A DNA stretch of 6,020 nucleotides from Actinomycetota bacterium (GCA_005883295.1 VAWV01000261.1:1-6020); one strand, 5' to 3'; positions 1 through 6,020 are shown, counted from the stretch's first letter. The notes: generated by a model not told the origin, from the letters alone. Numbers and translations: made by a program.

Positions 1-648
1 GCCGCCGGAGCGGGTCGCGATCCAGCCTCCCAGGGTGGAGAACTCGAACGACTGCGGGAAGTGCCTGAGGGTGAATCCGTGCGGCCGCAGCTGGTCCTCG
101 AGGGCCGGCCCGAGGGCACCCGCCTGGATGCGCGCTGCGCGCGAGATCGCGTCGACCTCGAGCACGCGATCAAGCGCTCGGAGGTCGATCGACACCGCTC
201 CCTCGTAGCCGTCGCCGACCCGCGGCTCGACCCCGCCCACCACGCTCGTCCCGCCGCCGAAGGGGATGGCCGCGGCGCCGGCGTCGGCACACCAGGCCAG
301 CACCGCCTCCACCTCGTCCTCGTCCCGTGGCCGGGCCACGACATCCGGCGCGTGGTCGATGCGACCCTGGAAGGCGCGGATCAGGTCCCGGTAGCCCTTC
401 CCGTAGGCGTGCGTGACCCGCTCCTGCAGCGAGGACGAGGAGATCTCGGACAGGCTCGGAGGGGGCGCCAGCCGGGGCGCGGGCAGGTCGATCGACTCGA
501 GGGCCACCGGCGCCTCCACCTCGGTGGGCTCGAATCCCAGGTGCCCCCGGATGCCGGCGGCGGCCTCGCGCACCTCGGCCGGCGGAGGCTGCTGATCCTC
601 GTAGCCCCACCCCCAGAACTTGAGCCGCCGCTCGGCCGCGATCGCCAT
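1..648 (-). CDS. FAD-linked oxidase, alkyldihydroxyacetonephosphate synthase-like (N-terminal part)
   Basis: This is a flavoprotein of the FAD-binding type 4 (PCMH) family, closest to alkyldihydroxyacetonephosphate synthase (AGPS), which exchanges the acyl group of acyl-DHAP for an alkyl group in ether-lipid synthesis. Only the first 216 residues are present; the gene runs off the left edge (full homologues are usually over 500 residues). Residues 9-18 (LKFWGWGYED) match the conserved N-terminal 'W-GWGY-D' block of AGPS. Residues 106-139 form the start of the FAD domain, with the pyrophosphate-binding loop PFGGGTSVVGG at 129-139. Residues 200-213 (SFEFSTLGGWIATR) match the AGPS signature. The ATG at 648 is chosen because the conserved block begins soon after; an in-frame GTG at 675 would add nine residues, and neither start has a clear Shine-Dalgarno. 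It is transcribed away from the large dehydrogenase gene. The family is secure; the substrate is not, because bacterial members also include glycolate/lactate-type oxidases and the C-terminal part is missing. Confidence 0.88.
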   Translation of the reverse strand, partial: MAIAAERRLKFWGWGYEDQQPPPAEVREAAAGIRGHLGFEPTEVEAPVALESIDLPAPRLAPPPSLSEISSSSLQERVTHAYGKGYRDLIRAFQGRIDHAPDVVARPRDEDEVEAVLAWCADAGAAAIPFGGGTSVVGGVEPRVGDGYEGAVSIDLRALDRVLEVDAISRAARIQAGALGPALEDQLRPHGFTLRHFPQSFEFSTLGGWIATRSGG

Positions 649-694
649 CCGCGAGAGCTTCGCAGAAGGAAGCACCGATCCGAAAGCGAAGGGC

Positions 695-700
695 TATGGT
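695..700 (+). promoter_or_regulatory. Candidate -10 box for the 2-oxoglutarate dehydrogenase gene
   Basis: TATGGT ends 14 bases before the ATG at 715. A start of transcription about 7 bases downstream would leave a leader of only about 8 bases, so the mRNA would be nearly leaderless. This fits the absence of a Shine-Dalgarno in the bases before the ATG. No convincing -35 box lies 16-18 bases upstream (the stretch around 671-677 reads AGCACCG). A small GGTT/AACC inverted repeat (698-701 and 710-713) overlaps the site. The whole divergent spacer (649-714) is only 66 bases and must also serve the leftward oxidase gene, for which I see no clear promoter. Confidence 0.25.
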
Positions 701-714
701 TGGTGCAGTAACCG

Positions 715-3700
715 ATGGCCACAGGGACCACCGTCCAGATCACCATGCCCGAGATGGGCGAGTCGGTGACCGAGGGGACGATCCTTGAGTGGCTCAAGCG
801 GGTCGGTGACACCGTGGAGGCCGACGAGGGCGTCGTCGAGGTCTCCACGGACAAGGTCGACGCCGAGGTCCCCGCTCCGGCAAGCGGCGTCCTCACCAAG
901 ATCCTCGTCCAGCCCGACGAGACCGTCCCGACCGGGACCGTGCTCGGCGAGATCGAGGTGAACGGCGCCTCGCCCACCGCCGGCGACGGCGGTTCCCCGG
1001 AGGCGGCCGCGACCAGGGCGCCGGACTTCGCCGCTGACGAGTCGGCGGTAGAGGAGGCCGCCCACGGCGCGTCCGCCGAGATCGAGCACGCGCCGAGCGC
1101 ATCCGCTGCCGAGCCGCCGTCGGAGCCACAGCCCGCGCCGGAGACGGCGGAGCTGATCGACGTCGTGATCCCCGAGATGGGCGAGTCAGTCAGCGAAGGA
1201 ACGGTCCTGGAGTGGCTGAAGCAGGTCGGCGATCACGTCGAGCTGAACGACGGCCTGGTCGAGATCTCCACCGACAAGGTCGACGCCGAGCTTCCATCCC
1301 CGGTGGCCGGGACGCTCGCCGAGATCCTGGTGCAGCCCGACGAGACCGTGTCGACCGGAACCGTCGTGGCCCGGATCGCACCGGGTGCGAGCGTCGCCCG
1401 GATGCCGCCGGGAGAGCCCACTCCGCGCACCGAGCGCGCGCAGCCCGAGACGGTGAGACAGCGCCCGGCGCATGGCAACGGCGCCGCAAACGCCACCCCG
1501 GTCGCCGCGCGCATGGCGGACGCAGCCGGGGTCGACCTCGAGGCAGTCGAGGGCAGCGGGCCGCGCGGCCGTGTGACCAAGTCGGACGTGGAGGCCGCGA
1601 TCTCCTCGGACGAGCCGGCGGCCCCCGCACAGCCCCACCCACCGGCACCGGCCGGCGACCGCGAGGCGACAGTCACGCCCATCCGCGGTCCGGCGGCCAC
1701 CCTCGCGCGGTTCATGGAGGAGAGCCGCGGGATCCCGACGGCAACGAGCTTCCGGGCGCTCGAGGTGGACACCCTCGACGCCCGCCGCCGGGCGCTGAAG
1801 GAGGCCGGGCGCAAGCTCTCGTTCACCCACCTGGTCGCCTGGGCGATCGTCCAGGCCGCGCGCGACATGCCGGTGATGACCAACTCATTCGAGGAGCGCG
1901 ACGGCAAGCCGCACCGCGTCGTCCCGGCGGGTGTGAGCCTGGGGCTGGCCGTGGACGTCGAGCGAAAGGACGGTTCGCGGTCCCTGGTGGTGCCCGTCCT
2001 GAGGGACGCGGACACGTGCGACTTCCCGCGCTTCGTGGAACGCTACGACGAGCTCGTCGCGGGCGCGCGCGACAACACGCTCCCGGCCGACGCGTACACC
2101 GGCGCGAGCATCACGCTCACGAACCCGGGCGGGATCGGCACCGTGGCCTCCGTGCCCCGCCTGATGCCAGGCCAGGGGACGATCGTCGCCACCGGGGCGA
2201 TCGGGCTGCCTGCGGGCCTCCGCAGCGCCAACCCGGTGAAGGTGCGCGAGATCGGCGCCTCGAAGGTCATGACCATGACCAGCACCTACGACCACCGGGT
2301 GATCCAGGGCGCGGAGTCGGGCGCCTTCCTGCGGCGGATCGACCAGCTCCTCCAGGGCGAGGACGACTTCTACGACCGGGTCTTCGTGGAGCTGGGCCTG
2401 GGCGACGCGCCGCGCTCGCCCGCCCCCGCCAAGCTCGCCGAGGACGGTGCGGGCCCGGTCACCGCGGCGGAGCCCGCTCCCTCCGCCGTAAAGCCGGAGA
2501 TCACCGGCGTCGTGGACGAGGCCCTGCTGCAGGCGGTCCAGGCGGCGACCTCGGTGGTCAAGGCGCACCGCATGCACGGCCACCTGGCCGCGCGCCTCGA
2601 TCCGCTCGGATCGGTGCCGGTGGGCGACCCGGCGCTCGACCCCGAGACGGTGAACCTCACGCCAGAGCTGATGCGGGCGATCCCGGCATCCGTGCTGCGC
2701 GTGGCCGTGGAGGGCGAGACCTTCGCCGACGCCCTCCCCCACCTCCAGGACACCTACTGCGGAACGATCGCCTACGAGATCGAGCACATCTCCGACCACA
2801 GGCAGCGGGTCTGGCTGCGGCAGGTGATCGAGTCGGGCGACCACCGCTGGGCGCCGCCGGCCGAGCTCAGGCGCCGCCTGCTGGAGCGGCTTACCCAGGT
2901 GGATGCACTCGAGACCTACCTCCACAAGGCGTTCCTCGGGCGCAAGCAGTTCTCGATCGAGGGCCTCGACGCACTGGTGCCGATGCTCGACGAGACGATC
3001 GAGCTGGCCGCCGAGGCCGGCGCTCGCGAGATCGTGCTCGGGATGGCCCACCGCGGCCGGCTGAACGTGATCGCACACACGGTGGGGCGCGGCTACCAGA
3101 GCATCCTCGTGGAGTTCGAGGGCGAGCAGAACCTGGAGGCCGACACCGCGATGCCATCCGGCGGGACCGGCGACGTGAAGTACCACTACGGCGCCACGGG
3201 GCGCTACCACACGGCCTCGGGCAAGACCGTGCGGGTCACGCTGTCCCCCAACCCGAGCCACCTCGAGTACATCGACCCGGTCGTGGAGGGCCGCACGCGC
3301 GCGGATCAGTCGAGCCGCGACGCGCGAGAGCTGACCATCGACACCTCGCTCGTGCTCCCGGTGCTGATCCACGGCGACGCGGCCTTCCCGGCCCAGGGCG
3401 TGGTGGCCGAGACGCTCAACACCAACAACCAGGTGGGCTTCACGACCGACCCGGAGGAGGGCCGCTCCACCCGCTACGCGTCGGACCTGGCCAAGGGGTT
3501 CGACATCCCGATCATCCACGTGAACGCCGACGACGTGGAGAACTGCATCGCGGCCGTGCGCCTGGGGATGGCCTACCGCAACCGCTTCGGCCGCGACGTT
3601 CTCATCGACCTCATCGGCTACCGCCGCTTCGGCCACAACGAGCAAGACGAGCCGGCCTACACGCAGCCGGTCATGTACGAGCGCATCAAGAGCCACCCAC

Positions 3701-5055
3701 CGGTGCGCCAGGTCTACGCGGATAAGCTCGCCGAGCAGGGCGTGGTCACGCGCGAGGAGGCGGACGCGATGGCGGCGGACGTGCAAAAGCGCCTCGCGGA
3801 CGCCCACACCGAGCTGAAGGCCGCCATGGAGGAGGGGCCCGACACCGGGGAGCACGAGCTCGACCGCAGCGCGAGCGCCGAGCCTCGCACCGCCGTTTCC
3901 GCGGAAACGCTCCGCTCGCTCAACGAGCAGCTGCTGCGCGTGCCCGACGGCTTCAACGTGCACCGCAAGCTGAAGCCGCAGTTCGAGCGCCGGCGCAAGG
4001 CCGTCGAGGAGGGCATGATCGACTGGGCGCACGCGGAGGCGCTGGCGTGGGCTGCGCTGCTGGCCCAGGGCGTTCCGATCCGCCTGACCGGTCAGGACAC
4101 CGAGCGCGGCACATTCAGCCAGCGCCACCTGGTGCTGCACGACGCGAAGAGCGGCCAGCGCTGGGCCCCGATCCAGAATCTTCCCAAGGCCGAGGTGCCG
4201 TTCGAGCTCTACAACAGCCCGCTGTCGGAGACCGGGTGCGTGGCGTTCGAGTACGGCTACAGCGCCCAGGCGCCCGAGGCCCTCGTGATGTGGGAGGCCC
4301 AGTTCGGCGACTTCGTGAACGGCGCTCAGGTGGTCGTGGACCAGTTCATCGTCTCGGGCCTCGCCAAGTGGGGCCAGTCGTCGCGGCTCACCCTGCTCCT
4401 GCCGCACGGCTACGAGGGCTCGGGGCCCGAGCACTCGAGCGGCCGGCTTGAGCGCTTCCTGCAGCTCGGCGCAGAGGGCAACATCCGCGTGGCCAACTGC
4501 ACGACGCCGGCCCAGTACTTCCACCTGCTCCGTAGACAGGCGCTGATCCGCAAGCGCAGGCCGCTCGTGATCATGACCCCGAAGAGCCTGCTGCGCCTGC
4601 AGGCCGCCGCCTCGCCGCTCGAGGACCTCACCGGCGGCAACTTCCACCCCGTTCTGGATGACCCGTCGCTGCCGGCCGCGCGCGAGGACGTGACCCGCCT
4701 CGTGCTCTGCTCGGGCAAGCTCTACTACGAGCTGATCGCGCATGAGTCGCGCGAGACGCTGGACCACGTGGCGATCGGCCGCGTGGAGCTCCTCTACCCG
4801 TTCGCGGAGAACGAGCTGCGGGCGCTGATGGAGAGCTATCCCTCGCTGCGGACCGTGGTGTGGGCCCAGGAGGAGCCCAAGAACATGGGCGCCCGGAACG
4901 TGATGGAGCAGCGGCTGTCGTGGATCCTCCCCGAGGGCGTCGGCTACGAGTACATCGGCCGCCAGCTGCGGGCGAGCCCGGGCGAGGGCTACGCCGCGGC
5001 GCACCGCGCCGAGCAGGCGCGGATCGTGCGCGAGGCGCTCGGGGTGGCGGGCTAG
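715..5055 (+). CDS. kgd: Fused 2-oxoglutarate dehydrogenase E2-E1 (OdhA/Kgd type) with two lipoyl domains and an E3-binding domain
   Basis: This cytoplasmic TCA-cycle enzyme combines thiamine-diphosphate-dependent 2-oxoglutarate dehydrogenase/decarboxylase (E1o) with dihydrolipoyl succinyltransferase (E2o) in 1446 residues. In order: lipoyl domain 1 (about 7-84, lipoyl Lys47 in STDKVDAE); lipoyl domain 2 (about 148-225, Lys188); peripheral-subunit-binding domain (about 260-296, SGPRGRVTKSDV at 281-292); E2 catalytic domain (about 318-550, TSTYDHRVIQGAESG at 522-536, with catalytic His527 but Gln531 in place of the usual Asp); E1o (about 600-1446). Ala/Pro-rich linkers (about 85-146, 225-258, 297-318, 565-598) separate them. 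E1 motifs include HRGRLNV (779-785), DVKYHYG (820-826), HGDAAF (886-891), GHNEQDEP (973-980) and LLPHGYEG (1228-1235). E2 and E1 segments match mycobacterial Kgd closely, but that protein lacks lipoyl and E3-binding domains. About 16 residues are missing between Asn902 and Thr903 in the cofactor-binding core, so E1 activity is uncertain. The ATG is the first start after an in-frame TAA (709-711); it has no clear Shine-Dalgarno. It probably stands alone as a transcription unit. Confidence 0.95.
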   Translation: MATGTTVQITMPEMGESVTEGTILEWLKRVGDTVEADEGVVEVSTDKVDAEVPAPASGVLTKILVQPDETVPTGTVLGEIEVNGASPTAGDGGSPEAAATRAPDFAADESAVEEAAHGASAEIEHAPSASAAEPPSEPQPAPETAELIDVVIPEMGESVSEGTVLEWLKQVGDHVELNDGLVEISTDKVDAELPSPVAGTLAEILVQPDETVSTGTVVARIAPGASVARMPPGEPTPRTERAQPETVRQRPAHGNGAANATPVAARMADAAGVDLEAVEGSGPRGRVTKSDVEAAISSDEPAAPAQPHPPAPAGDREATVTPIRGPAATLARFMEESRGIPTATSFRALEVDTLDARRRALKEAGRKLSFTHLVAWAIVQAARDMPVMTNSFEERDGKPHRVVPAGVSLGLAVDVERKDGSRSLVVPVLRDADTCDFPRFVERYDELVAGARDNTLPADAYTGASITLTNPGGIGTVASVPRLMPGQGTIVATGAIGLPAGLRSANPVKVREIGASKVMTMTSTYDHRVIQGAESGAFLRRIDQLLQGEDDFYDRVFVELGLGDAPRSPAPAKLAEDGAGPVTAAEPAPSAVKPEITGVVDEALLQAVQAATSVVKAHRMHGHLAARLDPLGSVPVGDPALDPETVNLTPELMRAIPASVLRVAVEGETFADALPHLQDTYCGTIAYEIEHISDHRQRVWLRQVIESGDHRWAPPAELRRRLLERLTQVDALETYLHKAFLGRKQFSIEGLDALVPMLDETIELAAEAGAREIVLGMAHRGRLNVIAHTVGRGYQSILVEFEGEQNLEADTAMPSGGTGDVKYHYGATGRYHTASGKTVRVTLSPNPSHLEYIDPVVEGRTRADQSSRDARELTIDTSLVLPVLIHGDAAFPAQGVVAETLNTNNQVGFTTDPEEGRSTRYASDLAKGFDIPIIHVNADDVENCIAAVRLGMAYRNRFGRDVLIDLIGYRRFGHNEQDEPAYTQPVMYERIKSHPPVRQVYADKLAEQGVVTREEADAMAADVQKRLADAHTELKAAMEEGPDTGEHELDRSASAEPRTAVSAETLRSLNEQLLRVPDGFNVHRKLKPQFERRRKAVEEGMIDWAHAEALAWAALLAQGVPIRLTGQDTERGTFSQRHLVLHDAKSGQRWAPIQNLPKAEVPFELYNSPLSETGCVAFEYGYSAQAPEALVMWEAQFGDFVNGAQVVVDQFIVSGLAKWGQSSRLTLLLPHGYEGSGPEHSSGRLERFLQLGAEGNIRVANCTTPAQYFHLLRRQALIRKRRPLVIMTPKSLLRLQAAASPLEDLTGGNFHPVLDDPSLPAAREDVTRLVLCSGKLYYELIAHESRETLDHVAIGRVELLYPFAENELRALMESYPSLRTVVWAQEEPKNMGARNVMEQRLSWILPEGVGYEYIGRQLRASPGEGYAAAHRAEQARIVREALGVAG
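733..954 (+). repeat. Lipoyl-domain coding repeat, copy 1
   Basis: First copy of an in-frame duplicated lipoyl-domain segment (protein residues 7-80). The second copy lies exactly 423 bases (141 codons) downstream with no insertion or deletion across the domain. Identical DNA blocks include a 17-mer at 748-764 and 1171-1187, an 18-mer at 850-867 and 1273-1290 around the lipoyl-lysine codon, and a 17-mer at 910-926 and 1333-1349. By hand count 49 of 74 residues are identical between copies. Confidence 0.85.
1156..1377 (+). repeat. Lipoyl-domain coding repeat, copy 2
   Basis: Second copy of the lipoyl-domain segment (protein residues 148-221), with the lipoyl-lysine codon at 1276-1278. Differences from copy 1 are mostly conservative (Ile/Val/Leu exchanges) or fall on surface positions; the lysine hairpin STDKVDAE and the QPDETV stretch are unchanged. 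Both copies therefore look competent for lipoylation. Confidence 0.85.
3373..3429 (+). other. Shortened thiamine-diphosphate-binding motif in the E1 domain
   Basis: These bases encode GD (residues 887-888) through NN (904-905), the two ends of the ThDP/Mg-binding motif, normally written as GDG, about 25-30 residues, then NN. Here only 15 residues separate GD from NN. In E. coli SucA, recalled from memory, about 31 do, including a stretch between the 'ETLN' and 'NNQVGFTT' segments with a GYxxGGT motif that is absent here. Both flanks match the family perfectly (GVVAETLN before, NNQVGFTT after) and the reading frame is kept, so this looks like a clean 48-base deletion at about 3420/3421. The junction is AAC-rich (CTCAACACCAACAAC). 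Confidence 0.8.
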
Positions 5056-5067
5056 CGGCTTGCCGCT
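5054..5067 (+). other. Small hairpin overlapping the stop codon
   Basis: AGCGG and CCGCT form a 5-base-pair stem around a CTTG loop, starting inside the TAG stop codon at 5053-5055. It is not followed by a T-run, so it is not a terminator alone, but it could contribute to 3' end processing or stability. The stem is short and could be chance in DNA this GC-rich. Confidence 0.25.
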
Positions 5068-5095
5068 TGCGCGCACGACGGACCTCCCGTAGGCT
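5067..5095 (+). promoter_or_regulatory. Candidate promoter for the propeller gene
   Basis: TTGCGC (5067-5072) and TAGGCT (5090-5095) are separated by 17 bases, the optimal spacing for a housekeeping sigma factor, and TAnnnT is a common actinobacterial -10 form. Transcription would start near 5102, giving a leader of about 55 bases before the GTG at 5157. The match is modest and the boxes are short, so this is a tentative call. Confidence 0.3.
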
Positions 5096-5145
5096 CGCTT
5101 AACAGCTGTCGAGCAATTCGCTCGATTTTGCGGGCTTGGGAGGTC
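5081..5145 (+). promoter_or_regulatory. Inverted repeat covering the propeller-gene ribosome binding site
   Basis: GACCTCCC (5081-5088) and GGGAGGTC (5138-5145) are perfect 8-base complements, 49 bases apart. The right arm contains GGGAGG (5138-5143), the best Shine-Dalgarno before the GTG at 5157, though its 13-base spacing is rather long. In a transcript reading through from the upstream gene, the left arm could cover the Shine-Dalgarno. A transcript from the candidate promoter at 5067-5095 would begin after the left arm and leave it free. The pairing is seen; the regulatory role is inference. Confidence 0.35.
5109..5129 (+). terminator. Probable weak intrinsic terminator after the dehydrogenase gene
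   Basis: TCGAGC (5109-5114) and GCTCGA (5120-5125) form a 6-base-pair stem with an AATTC loop, followed directly by TTTT (5126-5129). This is the only T-run of note in a very GC-rich stretch and lies 54 bases after the stop codon. The stem is shorter than typical strong terminators. If the promoter at 5067-5095 is real, the hairpin would sit in the leader of the propeller mRNA instead and could act as an attenuator-like element. Confidence 0.45.
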
Positions 5146-5156
5146 TCGGACTCGCG

Positions 5157-6020
5157 GTGCGACGGATAGCTCTCCTTCTAGTGGGGTCCCTTGCGCTCGT
5201 TGGGCTCGCTATGGGGCCCGTGGACGCCTGGGGCGACTCGTTCAACGTGCCGGGTCAGCTCAGGATCTCGCCGGACGGGAAGTTCGCCTACGTCGCCGAC
5301 CGGACGTCGACGCTCGTGCTCCGTCGCGATCTGCAATCCGGCGGCCTGACACTGGTTGACGCCTGGGTCTGGGGCGAAGCCAGCCCTGGTAACGGGCCTC
5401 TTATGGACATGTCGGCCGACGGCCGGTTCATCTACCAGACGAGCGAGGGCGGCGAAATCACCGTGCTCCGGCGCGACGCGAGGACAGGCGAGATCAGCCT
5501 GGTGGGGCGGACGTATGCCCCGGCCAACTACTTGATGGATTTCGCTCTCAGCCCCGACGGGCACCAGGCCTACCTCACCGACTACTACTCGCTGCGCGTT
5601 TTCGACCGCGATCCCTCGACGGGCCTGCTCACCTTTCGTCAGAAGCTGAAGGACGGCGTTGACGGCGTCCAGATGTCAGAACCGGGGGGAATGGCCGTTA
5701 GCGCGGATGGCCGTTTCATCTACGTAGCGGCGATCGGCGTTCAGGCGAACCACAGGGCCATCACGCAACTCGCGCGCGCTTCAAACGGGAAGCTGACCTA
5801 CGTAACGCAAACGCCATGCACCATGTGCGCCCCCCAGGACCTCGAGCTGTCGTCCGACGGTTCTCGCCTGTACGCCGCTCCGCTTCTCACCGCGTTCGAC
5901 GTCGACAAGGCCTCGGGCGCGCTCACCTACACCGGTTTCGGTGGGCCGTCCACGGATCCGCGGGATGGGCTTCGAGGCGACGGGAGCTTCGCCCCCACGA
6001 ACGACGGCAAGACCGCCTAC
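5157..6020 (+). CDS. Secreted beta-propeller protein, lactonase-like (N-terminal part)
   Basis: The 288 visible residues begin with a signal peptide: MRRI, a hydrophobic core (about residues 4-20), and a likely cleavage site after VDA (22-24), so the protein is probably exported. The rest is a chain of propeller units, each with a 'SPDG-x3-YVA' strand and, in most cases, a following '[VF]xRD-x2-TGxL' strand. Units begin near residues 38 (SPDGKFAYVAD), 86 (SADGRFIYQTS), 132 (SPDGHQAYLTD), 182 (SADGRFIYVAA) and 232 (SSDGSRLYAAP), with a sixth starting at 282 as the window ends. This pattern resembles the seven-bladed lactonase (Pgl-like) family, but no catalytic assignment is possible, and many actinobacterial members are of unknown function. 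A Cys-x2-Cys (221 and 224) sits in a loop between units. The GTG start is chosen because it gives a complete signal peptide and lies downstream of GGGAGG (5138-5143); an in-frame TAA at 5100-5102 bounds the frame. Third-position GC looks lower than in the dehydrogenase gene. Confidence 0.82.
   Translation, partial: MRRIALLLVGSLALVGLAMGPVDAWGDSFNVPGQLRISPDGKFAYVADRTSTLVLRRDLQSGGLTLVDAWVWGEASPGNGPLMDMSADGRFIYQTSEGGEITVLRRDARTGEISLVGRTYAPANYLMDFALSPDGHQAYLTDYYSLRVFDRDPSTGLLTFRQKLKDGVDGVQMSEPGGMAVSADGRFIYVAAIGVQANHRAITQLARASNGKLTYVTQTPCTMCAPQDLELSSDGSRLYAAPLLTAFDVDKASGALTYTGFGGPSTDPRDGLRGDGSFAPTNDGKTAY

Noticed and set aside
61..711. A 216-codon plus-strand open frame over the left gene
   Set aside because: The minus-strand frame gives a clear FAD-linked oxidase with AGPS motifs; the plus-strand product has no recognisable features.
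3418..3429. A frameshift or programmed slippage to explain the shortened cofactor motif
   Set aside because: The same reading frame continues on both sides and no frame near the junction encodes the missing GYxxGGT segment, so a clean in-frame deletion fits better.
1212..3725. A long second plus-strand open frame inside the dehydrogenase gene
   Set aside because: Its translation is dominated by Arg, Gly, Pro and Ala with no domain pattern, and it overlaps a securely assigned protein in another frame. It is a GC-driven shadow.
1885..5076. A 1063-codon open frame on the minus strand opposite the dehydrogenase gene
   Set aside because: It is antisense to a gene with strong domain matches throughout. 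Its translation is rich in Arg, His, Leu and Val with no recognisable domain, as expected for the shadow of a high-GC gene.
5178..5564. A minus-strand open frame opposite the start of the propeller gene
   Set aside because: The plus-strand frame has a signal peptide and regular propeller repeats; the antisense product matches nothing and has no convincing start signal.
1..6020. tRNA or rRNA genes, CRISPR arrays, insertion sequences or attachment sites
   Set aside because: The window is almost fully occupied by three protein genes; the two short spacers contain no regular repeat-spacer pattern, transposase motif or tRNA-like fold that I can recognise.

Overview
The window is high-GC DNA (clearly GC-rich at third codon positions) with three genes: a divergent, truncated gene on the left, one very large gene in the middle, and a truncated gene on the right. 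The large gene is of the OdhA/Kgd type, in which the E2 succinyltransferase and E1 dehydrogenase parts of the 2-oxoglutarate dehydrogenase complex are fused. That architecture is characteristic of Actinomycetota. The retained lipoyl domains, plus a neighbouring exported beta-propeller protein of a kind I associate with Solirubrobacterales-like genomes, suggest a deep-branching class such as Thermoleophilia. The phylum is a fairly firm inference; the class is a guess.

Layout. Bases 1-648 (minus strand) hold the N-terminal 216 residues of an FAD-linked oxidase related to alkyldihydroxyacetonephosphate synthase. Bases 649-714 are a short divergent intergenic region. Bases 715-5055 (plus strand) encode one 1446-residue protein with the order lipoyl domain, lipoyl domain, peripheral-subunit-binding domain, E2 acyltransferase, E1o dehydrogenase. 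Bases 5056-5156 are a short spacer with a hairpin followed by a T-run, a possible promoter and a nested inverted repeat. Bases 5157-6020 (plus strand) hold the N-terminal 288 residues of a secreted beta-propeller protein that runs off the end.

How it works together. The central protein would carry out oxidative decarboxylation of 2-oxoglutarate, transfer of the succinyl group to its own lipoyl arms, and transfer to CoA, needing only a separate E3 (dihydrolipoamide dehydrogenase) to close the cycle. No E3 gene lies in the window. The flanking genes have no obvious link to the TCA cycle and look like separate transcription units.

Most notable points. (1) The E1-E2 fusion keeps two lipoyl domains and an E3-binding domain, which the well-studied mycobacterial and corynebacterial OdhA/Kgd proteins lack. 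(2) The thiamine-diphosphate-binding core of the E1 half is about 16 residues shorter than the family norm, exactly between the GD and NN ends of the cofactor motif, with no frameshift. (3) The E2 active site has His-x3-Gln in place of the usual His-x3-Asp, as in mycobacterial Kgd. (4) The Shine-Dalgarno sequence of the downstream propeller gene forms one arm of an inverted repeat that encloses a terminator-like hairpin.
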